Of a stretch of 48,519 bases of DNA, positions 19,491-28,807 are shown piece after piece (the stretch's first letter is position 1; each line of letters opens with the position of its first letter). The DNA is taken from NCBI GenBank assembly GCA_903895595.1, contig CAITUP010000144.1, positions 1 through 48,519 of the forward strand, in the 5' to 3' direction. Below the pieces are notes generated by a model. That model was not told where the DNA came from, made no database searches, and worked only from the letters and a program-made list of their open reading frames with translations. The position numbers and the translations under genes are program-made. The DNA comes from an uncultured Acetobacteraceae bacterium (lineage in GTDB: Bacteria; Pseudomonadota; Alphaproteobacteria; Acetobacterales; Acetobacteraceae).

Positions 19491-21344
19491 CTACCCAACC
19501 TCCGCCCGCACGACCTCCAACACCGCATCCCCGTAACGGTCCAACTTCGACGCGCCCACGCCCTTGATCTGCCCCAACTCCCCCAAATCCGAGGGCCGCA
19601 CCGCCGCGATATCGCGTAGTACAGTGTCATGGAAAATGACATAAGGCGGCACCGACTGCGACCGCGCCTCCGCCGAGCGCCAGGTCCGCAGCGCCTCGAA
19701 CAACCCGGCCGCTTCCGGCCCAGCGGCGGGCGCATCCGGAATGACCCGGCGCCGGTCCGGTTTGGCGGCGGGTTTGCGCGGCGCGTCCTGGCGCAGCATC
19801 ACCCGGACTTCCCCACGCAGGATGGGCCGAGCCTCCTCTTGGACCAAAAACAACCCGCCATGGCCGGCGGTATCGACGTCCAGCGCGCGGATTGCCACCA
19901 GTTGCCTGATCAGCCCGCGCCAATACTGCACGGAACGATCCGCCCCCACGCCGAACGTGGATAACTGATCGTGCCGGTGCCGCAACACGGGTTCGGTCTT
20001 CTCCCCCCTCAGCACCGAGATGATATGCAGCGCCCCGAAAATCTGGTCGGTGCGGTAGACCGCCGACAGCACCTTCTGCGCGTCCACCGTCGCATCGGCC
20101 GTCATGGGCGGTGCGTCGCAATTGTCGCAGTGCCCGCAATCGTCGGCCAGAGACTCCCCGAAACACGCCAGCAGCGTGCGGGTGCGACAGGTCACAGCCT
20201 CGGTCAAGGCGACCATTTCCTCCAGTTTGGTGCGCATGACGCGCTTCTGCGTCTCCGGCGCCGAGGATTGCGCCAGCCAATGCCGAGCCTGCGCGATATC
20301 CTGGCCGCCGTACAAAAGCAGCGTGTCGGACGGATCGCCGTCGCGGCCGGCGCGGCCGATTTGCTGGTAATAGGCTTCCGGCGAGTCAGGCATATCCAAA
20401 TGCGCCACGAACCGCACGTCGGGCCGGTCGATGCCCATGCCGAAAGCGATGGTCGCGACGATCACCACCGGCTCCCCGGATCGGAACCGGGTCAGCGATT
20501 CGCGCTTGTGCTGCGGGTCCAAACCGGCGTGGAACGCAATCGCCGGAAACCCCTTCTCCGTCAGCTTCGCCGCCATCCGCTCGGTTTTCGCGCGACTGCC
20601 GCAATAGACGATGCCGCACTGTCCCCGGTGGCGCGCCAGAAACTCCAGCAGTTGCGCGGTTTCCCCCACCTTCGCCGCCGCGGCCAGATGCAGGTTGGAA
20701 CGGTGGAAACTGTCGAGGAAGACTTCCGCGCCTTCCATCCCCAGCGCCGCCAGAATATCGGATCGCGTGCGCGTATCCGCCGTCGCCGTCAGCGCGATGC
20801 GCGGCACGCCGGGAAACCGTTCCGGCAGCAGCGCCAGACCGCGATATTCCGGCCGGAATTCGTGGCCCCATTGCGATACGCAATGCGCCTCATCGATCGC
20901 GAACAGCGAAATCGTCAACCGCGACAACCGGTCGATCGTTCCGTTGCTCAGCAGCCGTTCGGGGGACACGTAAAGCAGATCGAGATTGCCCTCGACCATG
21001 TCGCGGTAGACGGATCGCGCCTCGGCGGGATCGAGTTCGGAATGCAAAGCACCCGCGTTCACCCCCACCTGCCGCAAGGCAGCGACCTGATCGTCCATCA
21101 ACGCGATCAACGGGGACACGATTACAGCGGTGCCGGGACGGCACAGGGCGGGGACCTGATAGCAGATGCTCTTGCCGCCGCCCGTGGGCATCAGCACCAG
21201 CGCGTCGCCCCCGGCGATGACATGGCGAACCACATCTTCCTGCTGGCCGCGAAAGCCAGGGAAGCCGAAGACGCGGCGCAGGGCCGCCGTCGGGCCTTCC
21301 TTTGTCAGGGTTTGCAGCATCGGCCTGACCCGGTGGGGCGGCAC
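19491..21344 (-). CDS. recQ: ATP-dependent DNA helicase RecQ
   Basis: About 617 residues from a GTG at 21344, chosen because GGAGAG lies about nine bases upstream; a TTG at 21362 or ATG at 21320 are alternatives. Helicase motifs: PTGGGKS (motif I), DEAH in FAIDEAHCVSQWGHEFRPEY (motif II), GIVYCGSRAKTE, FGMGIDRPDVRFVAHLDMP and QIGRAGRDG (motif VI). The zinc-binding cysteines are in CRTRTLLACFGE and CGHCDNC. A C-terminal HRDC domain covers roughly the last 80 residues. RecQ unwinds DNA in RecF-pathway repair. It converges with the DadA-like gene with only three bases between. Confidence 0.95.
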   Translation of the reverse strand: MPPHRVRPMLQTLTKEGPTAALRRVFGFPGFRGQQEDVVRHVIAGGDALVLMPTGGGKSICYQVPALCRPGTAVIVSPLIALMDDQVAALRQVGVNAGALHSELDPAEARSVYRDMVEGNLDLLYVSPERLLSNGTIDRLSRLTISLFAIDEAHCVSQWGHEFRPEYRGLALLPERFPGVPRIALTATADTRTRSDILAALGMEGAEVFLDSFHRSNLHLAAAAKVGETAQLLEFLARHRGQCGIVYCGSRAKTERMAAKLTEKGFPAIAFHAGLDPQHKRESLTRFRSGEPVVIVATIAFGMGIDRPDVRFVAHLDMPDSPEAYYQQIGRAGRDGDPSDTLLLYGGQDIAQARHWLAQSSAPETQKRVMRTKLEEMVALTEAVTCRTRTLLACFGESLADDCGHCDNCDAPPMTADATVDAQKVLSAVYRTDQIFGALHIISVLRGEKTEPVLRHRHDQLSTFGVGADRSVQYWRGLIRQLVAIRALDVDTAGHGGLFLVQEEARPILRGEVRVMLRQDAPRKPAAKPDRRRVIPDAPAAGPEAAGLFEALRTWRSAEARSQSVPPYVIFHDTVLRDIAAVRPSDLGELGQIKGVGASKLDRYGDAVLEVVRAEVG

Positions 21345-21389
21345 ATGATCGAGTCTCTCCAACGGCGGAAGGCCGCACCTACCTGCCGG

Positions 21390-21421
21390 TCGGACAACGC
21401 GGCGTCAACCGCGTTGTCCGA
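21390..21421 (-). terminator. Hairpin downstream of the di-heme cytochrome genes
   Basis: A perfect 13-bp stem, TCGGACAACGCGG (21390-21402) with its reverse complement at 21409-21421, around a 6-base loop. It lies just after the stop of the cytochrome gene at 21431 and before the recQ start, all on the minus strand. No T-run follows, so termination strength is uncertain. Confidence 0.55.
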
Positions 21422-21430
21422 GAGAGTGGG

Positions 21431-23185
21431 TTACAGGCTCTTCAAGTACTCCAGCAGCGCCGCCTTTTCATCGGGCTTCAGAGTGGCGCCGAATTCATGG
21501 CCGCAATTGCTGTTGCCGGAGTTCAGCACCGCCTTGTAGCGCGGATCGTTTTTCGGAACGCAGCCGGTTTGCAGCGTGAAGTTGAACTTCGTCTGCGTCG
21601 CGGCCAGCCCGACCTTCCCCGTCGGATCGTAGTTGGGGCCGATCCGGAACGACGTCGGCCGTTCGGTCGCGGGCTTCAGCAGATCGTCGAGCGTGGGCAC
21701 CGAACCGTTGTGCAGGTAGGGTGCCGCGGCCCAGATTCCCTGCATCACCCGGGATTCGTAGCTGCCGGGCGAGGCAGGCACGATCAGCTGCTCGACCTCG
21801 CCATAGATGCTGCTGATGGTTTTCAGCAGACCGTCGGCCCCGGAAAAGCGATGGGTGTTATCCAAGTCGTAGAACGCGATCTCCTTGATATGCGACAGGA
21901 TGATACCGCCCACGGCGTTGCCCAGAACCGTCGTCGCGGCCTCGACCGGCTTTAGCGCCGGCAGCGGGCCAAGCCGGGTTCCCGTCAGCACGCCGGGATC
22001 GACCTTCCAGCCCAGCGTCGCCCATTCCCTGGTATCCGTGCCGACATTGTCGATCGGGGTTTTCCAAAGCGCGGCCGGCAACATGGGATCGGCGCTCTTG
22101 ATGCCGTGGCATCCTTCGCAGCCGGCGCCCTGCTCGACAGTCCACTTGTAGATTTCGGCCCCTTTGGCCGCGAGCGCCTTGTCGTAGCCCCATTTGAACG
22201 GCGGCGGCGACAGCTTCGCGATCAACGTCTCCAACTGCAGCAAGCCGGTCGTGTCGATCGAATTGTCGTCGTAATCCGCCCCGCCCCACATGGTTTTGGT
22301 CGGATAGAACCGGCCGAATACGCCCACGACCTCCCCCACGTTGCGGACCATCGCGAAGGCTGTCGTGCCGTTCGGCGCGAAGCCCGGCCACTGGGTCCGG
22401 TCCTGCCGGCTCGCGTTCCACAGGAACGGATAGCGGGTCGGCGCATCGGCGCGCCGGATGTTTTTCAGCATAACGTGGTGGTTCGACGCCGGTCCGACGT
22501 CGAGCCCGGCCAGACGGTCGATGATCATTCCGACCGCGTCCAGACGCGACGGGCCCCAGGCCTGGGACGCCGGCGGCGTCACGCACTTCATCTTCGGATT
22601 GGCCTGTTGCGGCAGCGCGCATTGCACGATCGCATCGTAGGATGCGAACCAATCGTTCACGTCCACTTTCAGCGCGTCGATCTGCGTCTGGTTCGGCGTG
22701 CCACCCAACACCGATGCGGCAAATTCCGAGAAAGCGCCGTTGTCGGCCAGAACGCCACCGACGGCGGTATCCAGATCCGCCATGAGCGACTGGAATTCCA
22801 CGATCGCCGGACCGCCGTCGATCCGCACGGGGACGCCATTCACCTGAATCTCCCGCGTGTGGCAGGCGGCGCAGGTCATGCCGAGGAACTGGTTGCCATT
22901 TGCGTCGGCATTCGTGGTGAAACCGATCGGGAACGCCGAACCGGGCGTGGCATCGTTCTTGAGATACCCGTAGCGGCCGAGGCCGTCGGCCATGAACGGC
23001 GCGGCGGTCCCGGGCTGCTTGAGCGCCATCATCCACTTCAACGGAATCATGCGCGATCCCTGATCCGTCGAATAAAACGCAGAACGATCCGCATCGGTCC
23101 AGCCTTGGGCATTTTGCGCCGACGCACCAGTATTGGCGAATTGCCCCATGGCAAGCGCCGTCGCCAGCAGAAGCAGGCGTTTCAT
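21431..23185 (-). CDS. Di-heme cytochrome c peroxidase/RoxA-like protein, copy A
   Basis: 584 residues with a signal peptide (MKRLLLLATALAMGQFANTG, cleavage near ASAQ). Two haem c sites: CAACH at 105-109 and CEGCH at 356-360. QGSRMIPLKW, GPSRLDAVGM, RYPFLWNAS, IWAAAPYLHNGSVPTLDDLL and the C-terminal EYLKSL match the RoxA/MauG-type di-heme family, whose best known members are extracellular rubber oxygenases. The start at 23185 follows GGGAGG. It lies 35 bases after its paralogue. Peroxidase or oxygenase activity is possible, and the real substrate cannot be read from sequence. Confidence 0.88.
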   Translation of the reverse strand: MKRLLLLATALAMGQFANTGASAQNAQGWTDADRSAFYSTDQGSRMIPLKWMMALKQPGTAAPFMADGLGRYGYLKNDATPGSAFPIGFTTNADANGNQFLGMTCAACHTREIQVNGVPVRIDGGPAIVEFQSLMADLDTAVGGVLADNGAFSEFAASVLGGTPNQTQIDALKVDVNDWFASYDAIVQCALPQQANPKMKCVTPPASQAWGPSRLDAVGMIIDRLAGLDVGPASNHHVMLKNIRRADAPTRYPFLWNASRQDRTQWPGFAPNGTTAFAMVRNVGEVVGVFGRFYPTKTMWGGADYDDNSIDTTGLLQLETLIAKLSPPPFKWGYDKALAAKGAEIYKWTVEQGAGCEGCHGIKSADPMLPAALWKTPIDNVGTDTREWATLGWKVDPGVLTGTRLGPLPALKPVEAATTVLGNAVGGIILSHIKEIAFYDLDNTHRFSGADGLLKTISSIYGEVEQLIVPASPGSYESRVMQGIWAAAPYLHNGSVPTLDDLLKPATERPTSFRIGPNYDPTGKVGLAATQTKFNFTLQTGCVPKNDPRYKAVLNSGNSNCGHEFGATLKPDEKAALLEYLKSL

Positions 23186-23220
23186 GATGGTTGCCTCCCT
23201 TTCCGATTTTTGTGCGGCGT

Positions 23221-25065
23221 TCAGAGCGTCTTCAGGTATTCGAGCAGCGCCTTCTTTTCCTCGGGTTTCAACCAAACCCCGAACTCGTGCCCGCAATTGC
23301 TGCTGCCCGAGTTCCGGTCGGTGCAGCCGGTCTGGATCGTGCCATTGGCGAATTGGGTCTGTTCCTGCGCCAGCCCCACCTTGCCGTTCGGGTCGTAGTT
23401 ACGCCCGATCTGAAAGGACGTCGGCCGCTTGGCCACCGGCTCCAGCAGGTCGGCGAGGGTCGGCACCGATCCGTTGTGCAGATAAGGGGCAGCGGCCCAA
23501 ATGCCCTTCATCACCCGCGCCTCGTACTTGAACAACCCGTCGCACGCCGACTTGCCGGTGCGGTCGGAATTGCTCAGCCGTTCCTGGAAGGCACCGGCGA
23601 GGGAACTGGTGCGTTCGTCCGCCGACGCACCGGAGAGCGTGCGCGATTTGGAGTCATCGCGGTGCTTCGCCTCATAGTCCAGCACAGTACCGAGCCGTTG
23701 CAGGATCGTCCCTTCGACAGCCACGCCCAGCAGGGCGAACGACGGCACACGGCCATCCTTCCCAGGATTGAGCGCCGTGCCGATAAAGGGAATGCGCTGC
23801 CCCTTCAGAACACCGGGATCGGCGCGCCAGCCTGGGCGCTTACAGTCCTGGGGAATGTCCTTCCCATCGATACCGATGAGATCGTACTCGTGCGTATCGG
23901 TCCCGACATCCAACAGCGGCGTATCCCACAGCGTAGCTCCGGTCAGCTTATCCTTGACCGGCTTGATCCCGTGGCAGTCCGCGCAGCTTTGGCCATCCTC
24001 CAGACGGCGGGCAAAGATTTCCTCCCCCGCTTTCTGCAGCGTGGCGTCGACCGGCCATTGGAACTTGGGCGCTTCGATCTTCCGGATCAGGTCTTCCAAT
24101 GTCATCAGGCCGACCGTGTTGGACGAGTTGTCGGTGCTGTAATCGACCTTCAGGAAGGCGGACTTGTCCAGCTTCGGGTTAAAGTCGGCGAAGACGCCGA
24201 TCACCTCCCCCGTGTTGCGGGCCAGGCCCAGCAAGGCGTTGCCGTTGTCGGCGAAACCCGGCCATTGCGTCTTCGACTGGATCGCGGCGTTCCAAAGGAA
24301 CGGATAGCGGGTCGGGGCGGTGGACGGTCGGATATTCTTCTCGATCACGTGAAACATGCCCGGCCCAAGATCGAGCCCGGTCAGCCGGTTGAATATCATG
24401 CCGACCGCATCCAGCCGGCCGGGTCCCCACGGCGACGACGCGGGCGGCAGGCCTTTCGCGACGATGGTCCGGTAGGGTTTGTACCATTGCAGCAGGACCT
24501 GGTACAATTTCCGTTTTTCCTGGGCAGACGCGTCGTAACCCAAAACATCGCCCGCAAATGCGTCGAACGCCGGGCCGGTCCGAGCGACCCGGCCGACCGC
24601 TTTGTCGAGGTCCAAGAGGAAGGTCTGGAAGTCCGCGATCGCCGGACCGCCGTCGATGCGGTAACGGCGCTTGTCTACCTCGATCTCCCGCGTGTGGCAG
24701 GCGGCGCAGTTCATGCCAACCGACTCGTTGCCCGTCGGGCCGTTGGTGGTGAACCCGACGGGCAGCACGGTATCGGTTTCGGTGTTGGGCAAGTACCCGT
24801 ATCGGCTCAGGCTGTCCGGCCCCAGAAACGCTTCGCCCTCATGCCCCGGATCGACCCGCTTCAAGGCTCTGAACCAGCGCAGCGGCATGATGCGAGACCC
24901 TTGATCCTGGGTGTAATAATCCGCCCTTGTCGTGCGGAACCAGTTCGGCCCCTGATCGACAGGCGGCTTCAACAGCGCCACAGGAACCGCCTGTTTTTCA
25001 CCGGGCTGTTCGCCACAGGCAGCCTGCGCAAGGACCAACATCGCGATCAGCAGGAAACGTTTCAT
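23221..25065 (-). CDS. Di-heme cytochrome c peroxidase/RoxA-like protein, copy B
   Basis: 614 residues. The N-terminus MKRFLLIAMLVLAQAACGEQ is a signal peptide; the Cys could be a lipid anchor but the lipobox is not standard. Haem sites are CAACH at 120-124 and CADCH at 361-365. It shares the long conserved segments of copy A (QGSRIMPLRW, GPGRLDAVGM, RYPFLWNAA, IWAAAPYLHNGSVPTLADLL, EYLKTL), so the two arose by tandem duplication, but it has an extra segment around residues 440-500 with many charged residues. First gene of the pair. Confidence 0.88.
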   Translation of the reverse strand: MKRFLLIAMLVLAQAACGEQPGEKQAVPVALLKPPVDQGPNWFRTTRADYYTQDQGSRIMPLRWFRALKRVDPGHEGEAFLGPDSLSRYGYLPNTETDTVLPVGFTTNGPTGNESVGMNCAACHTREIEVDKRRYRIDGGPAIADFQTFLLDLDKAVGRVARTGPAFDAFAGDVLGYDASAQEKRKLYQVLLQWYKPYRTIVAKGLPPASSPWGPGRLDAVGMIFNRLTGLDLGPGMFHVIEKNIRPSTAPTRYPFLWNAAIQSKTQWPGFADNGNALLGLARNTGEVIGVFADFNPKLDKSAFLKVDYSTDNSSNTVGLMTLEDLIRKIEAPKFQWPVDATLQKAGEEIFARRLEDGQSCADCHGIKPVKDKLTGATLWDTPLLDVGTDTHEYDLIGIDGKDIPQDCKRPGWRADPGVLKGQRIPFIGTALNPGKDGRVPSFALLGVAVEGTILQRLGTVLDYEAKHRDDSKSRTLSGASADERTSSLAGAFQERLSNSDRTGKSACDGLFKYEARVMKGIWAAAPYLHNGSVPTLADLLEPVAKRPTSFQIGRNYDPNGKVGLAQEQTQFANGTIQTGCTDRNSGSSNCGHEFGVWLKPEEKKALLEYLKTL

Positions 25066-25133
25066 GATCTTCCTCCACCTGCGATACCGTTGCCCAATTC
25101 AAGCGATTGTGCAAGTGTTGCTCCCGCGCTCCT

Positions 25134-26354
<1,221 letters not shown>

Positions 26355-26365
26355 TCAGGAGCCGC

Positions 26366-26593
26366 CATGCCCCCCTCCCCCGACGCATTGGCACGCGAGT
26401 TCGATCAGTTCATGGCCAGCGCCGGCCTGACGATTCCGGCCACCCGGCGATCAGCGTGCCGGTCGCGCTAGGGTCCGATGGGTTGCCGACCGGGGTGCAG
26501 ATCGTCGGCCGCGCGTTCGATGAGGCAACGTTGTTCCGAGTCGCTCGGGCGGTGGAAGTGCTGTCGGGGTGGGAGAGCGTGGCGCTGCCTTAA
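26366..26593 (+). pseudogene. Amidase, internally deleted remnant
   Basis: An ATG with GGAG six bases before it opens [20 protein letters not shown], then LTIPAT, the start of an amidase-signature protein. From about 26440 a different frame reads [40 protein letters not shown] and stops at 26591-26593; this is the C-terminal end of amidases. The whole catalytic middle (Ser-Ser-Lys triad) is missing. The gene therefore lost most of its body by one deletion that also changed frame. It diverges from pobA by 59 bases and ends overlapping the next gene by four bases. Confidence 0.8.
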
Positions 26594-26871
26594 CGGCGTT
26601 CGCGGCAGCGCTCCAGGATTTCGTGGCGGATTTCCCGTTCGCGGCGTGCGTCCTCGAACCGGGAGCCGAGGCACCACTCGAAATGCTGGCGGTGCTCCAT
26701 AGACCACCGCGGCCCGCGGGCATCGCGCTCGCACCGATGATTTTCCTGCGCGCGACGCGCCTGTTCGACGGCGGATTCCGCGTATTCCCGGCAGAAGCGC
26801 GGGTCGGCGGCATGCGCGGCCATAGGGGCAAGCGTGCTTACGATCAGGCCAAGCGCGATCAGGGTCCGCAT
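26590..26871 (-). CDS. Small secreted Cys-containing protein
   Basis: 93 residues. Signal peptide [20 protein letters not shown] with cleavage after AHA. The mature part (about 70 residues) is rich in Arg and Glu with four Cys ([30 protein letters not shown]), probably two disulfides and helical. GAGGAGGAACCG precedes the ATG, so translation is well supported. Periplasmic location is likely. No named family recognised. Confidence 0.78.
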   Translation of the reverse strand: MRTLIALGLIVSTLAPMAAHAADPRFCREYAESAVEQARRAQENHRCERDARGPRWSMEHRQHFEWCLGSRFEDARREREIRHEILERCRERR

Positions 26872-26922
26872 CGGTTCCTCCTCTATTCGTCCCGCCGTTG
26901 GAAGCCCACCGACGGGGTCCGG

Positions 26923-28701
26923 TCAACGCATATCGTCGTCGTCCAACGCCAGCACCCCGGCGGCGCCGTGCATGACGGTGTACGCCAGCCCGTGTGCCTG
27001 CGACAGGACATGGTCGGCATAAAACCGGGCAGTGCCGATTTTGGCCTTGTAGAAACCGGGTTCCTCATTATCGCCGGTTGCCAGCCGATCCGCCGCGGCC
27101 AAAGCCGCTCGGGTGGACTGCCAACCGCCGGCTACGACGCCGAACAGATTCAACAGCGGGACAGCTCCGGCCAGCACTGAGCGCGGGTCGGGCGCCCAGG
27201 TCTCCAGCACCCAGGCGATGGATTTTTCCAGCAGCGCGATCGCATCGCGCAATCCGGCGGCGATGGGGCCGAAATCCGCGCCCTCCGCCGCCGCGGCCCG
27301 ATCGGCGACTTCGCGCATTTCAGCGATGGCGGCGCGCGCGGCGGCGCCCTTGTCGCGCAGGATTTTGCGGCCGACCAGATCGTTGGCCTGAATGCCCGTC
27401 GTGCCCTCGTAAATCGCCAGAATGCGGGCATCGCGGAGGAATTGGGCGGCGCCGGTTTCCTCGATGAACCCCATGCCGCCGTGGATTTGCACGCCGGTGG
27501 AGGCGATATCGATGGCGGATTCCGTGCTCCATCCCTTCACCACCGGGATCAGCAGATCGACCATGGCCTGGTTGCGGGCACGTTCCTTTTCGTCCGGGTG
27601 GCGCTGCGCCGTATCGAACGCAGCGGCAACGACGTAGGCCAATGCGCGCATCGCTTCGGTGCGGGATTTCATGCTCATGAGCATGCGGCGCACGTCGGGG
27701 TGTTTGATAATCGCCACCCGTTTCCCGGCTTCGCTGCCTTGAACGCGATTTTTGGCGTAATCCAGCGCGTGCTGAAACGAGCGGTCCGCGATCGCGATGC
27801 CCTGCAACCCGACATCGAAACGCGCGCGGTTCATCATGATGAACATATATTCCAGGCCGCGATTGGCCTCGCCCACCAAGGTGCCGAGCGCACCTTCGTA
27901 GGACATGACGGCTGTGGGGCTGGCGTGAATGCCAAGTTTATGTTCGAGCGCGATGCACTGGACATCGTTGCGCGCACCGAGGGAACCGTCCGCGTTCACC
28001 AGGAATTTCGGCACGACGAACAGGGAAATGCCGCGCACCCCCTCCGGCGCATCGGGCAGGCGCGCCAGGACCAGATGCACGATATTTTCCGTCATATCGT
28101 GATCGCCGTAGGTGATGAAAATCTTCTGGCCGTGGATGCGGTAGGCGTCGCCCTCGGGCACCGCTCGTGTACGGATCGCGGCGAGGTCGGAACCGGCCTG
28201 CGGTTCCGTCAAATTCATCGTGCCGGTCCAGGTACCTTCCACCATCTTTGGCAGATACATGGATTTTTGCGCGTCCGTGCCGACGAGATGCAGCGCCTCG
28301 ATGGCGCCGGTGGTCAGCAGCGGACACAGCGAGAATGCCATGTTGGCGGCGTTCCACATCTCCCGCACGGCGGTGCCGAGCGTGGCGGGAAGACCTTGGC
28401 CACCGTACTCGGGGTCGGCGTTGAGCGAATTCCAGCCGCCGGCGACATATTGCGCATAGGCATCGGCGAAACCGTCGGCGGTGTGGACGATGCCGTTTTC
28501 CAGGCGTGTGCCTTGCTTGTCTCCCGGTTGGTTGAGCGGGGCGAGAACGCTACCAGCGAAACGGGCGGCTTCGTCGAGGATGGCGTTCGTCAAGTCGGCG
28601 TCGGCGTGTTCGTAGCCGCGGAGCGCGGAAATGCGGTCCATGCCGATCAGGTCGTTCAGGACGAAGCGCATGTCGCGGACGGGGGCGGTGTAGTCGGTCA
28701 T
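26923..28701 (-). CDS. Acyl-CoA dehydrogenase, large (DmdC-like) type
   Basis: 592 residues, longer than the 380-residue classic enzymes and the length of the DmdC/AcdA group with an added C-terminal domain. Motifs: MNLTEPQAGSDLAAIRTRAV (FAD/substrate region), GQKIFITYGDH, and YEGTTGIQANDLVGRK near the C-terminal part. The start MTDYTAPVRDMRFVLND is typical of this group. It introduces a double bond into acyl-CoA. The acyl-CoA ligase lies upstream on the same strand, so the pair activates and oxidises a carboxylic acid. Members of both groups handle 3-methylmercaptopropionate or fatty acids; the substrate here is unknown. Confidence 0.88.
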   Translation of the reverse strand: MTDYTAPVRDMRFVLNDLIGMDRISALRGYEHADADLTNAILDEAARFAGSVLAPLNQPGDKQGTRLENGIVHTADGFADAYAQYVAGGWNSLNADPEYGGQGLPATLGTAVREMWNAANMAFSLCPLLTTGAIEALHLVGTDAQKSMYLPKMVEGTWTGTMNLTEPQAGSDLAAIRTRAVPEGDAYRIHGQKIFITYGDHDMTENIVHLVLARLPDAPEGVRGISLFVVPKFLVNADGSLGARNDVQCIALEHKLGIHASPTAVMSYEGALGTLVGEANRGLEYMFIMMNRARFDVGLQGIAIADRSFQHALDYAKNRVQGSEAGKRVAIIKHPDVRRMLMSMKSRTEAMRALAYVVAAAFDTAQRHPDEKERARNQAMVDLLIPVVKGWSTESAIDIASTGVQIHGGMGFIEETGAAQFLRDARILAIYEGTTGIQANDLVGRKILRDKGAAARAAIAEMREVADRAAAAEGADFGPIAAGLRDAIALLEKSIAWVLETWAPDPRSVLAGAVPLLNLFGVVAGGWQSTRAALAAADRLATGDNEEPGFYKAKIGTARFYADHVLSQAHGLAYTVMHGAAGVLALDDDDMR

Positions 28702-28721
28702 GGTGGAGGTCCTTTTTACAA

Positions 28722-28799
28722 CCCGTCATGGTCGGGCCTGACCCGACCATCTTTATCCTATTGGCCTGAGATGGTCGGGTTAAACCCGATCTTGACGGG
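28722..28799. repeat. Compound palindromic repeat, copy 3 of the CGTCAT family
   Basis: Outer arms CCCGTCA (28722-28728) and TGACGGG (28793-28799) enclose two hairpins: ATGGTCGGG / CCCGACCAT (28728-28736, 28742-28750) and TCGGG / CCCGA (28775-28779, 28785-28789). It sits between the acyl-CoA ligase and dehydrogenase genes, both on the minus strand. The build resembles a paired REP unit. Confidence 0.65.
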
Positions 28800-28807
28800 G
28801 GGAGCGG

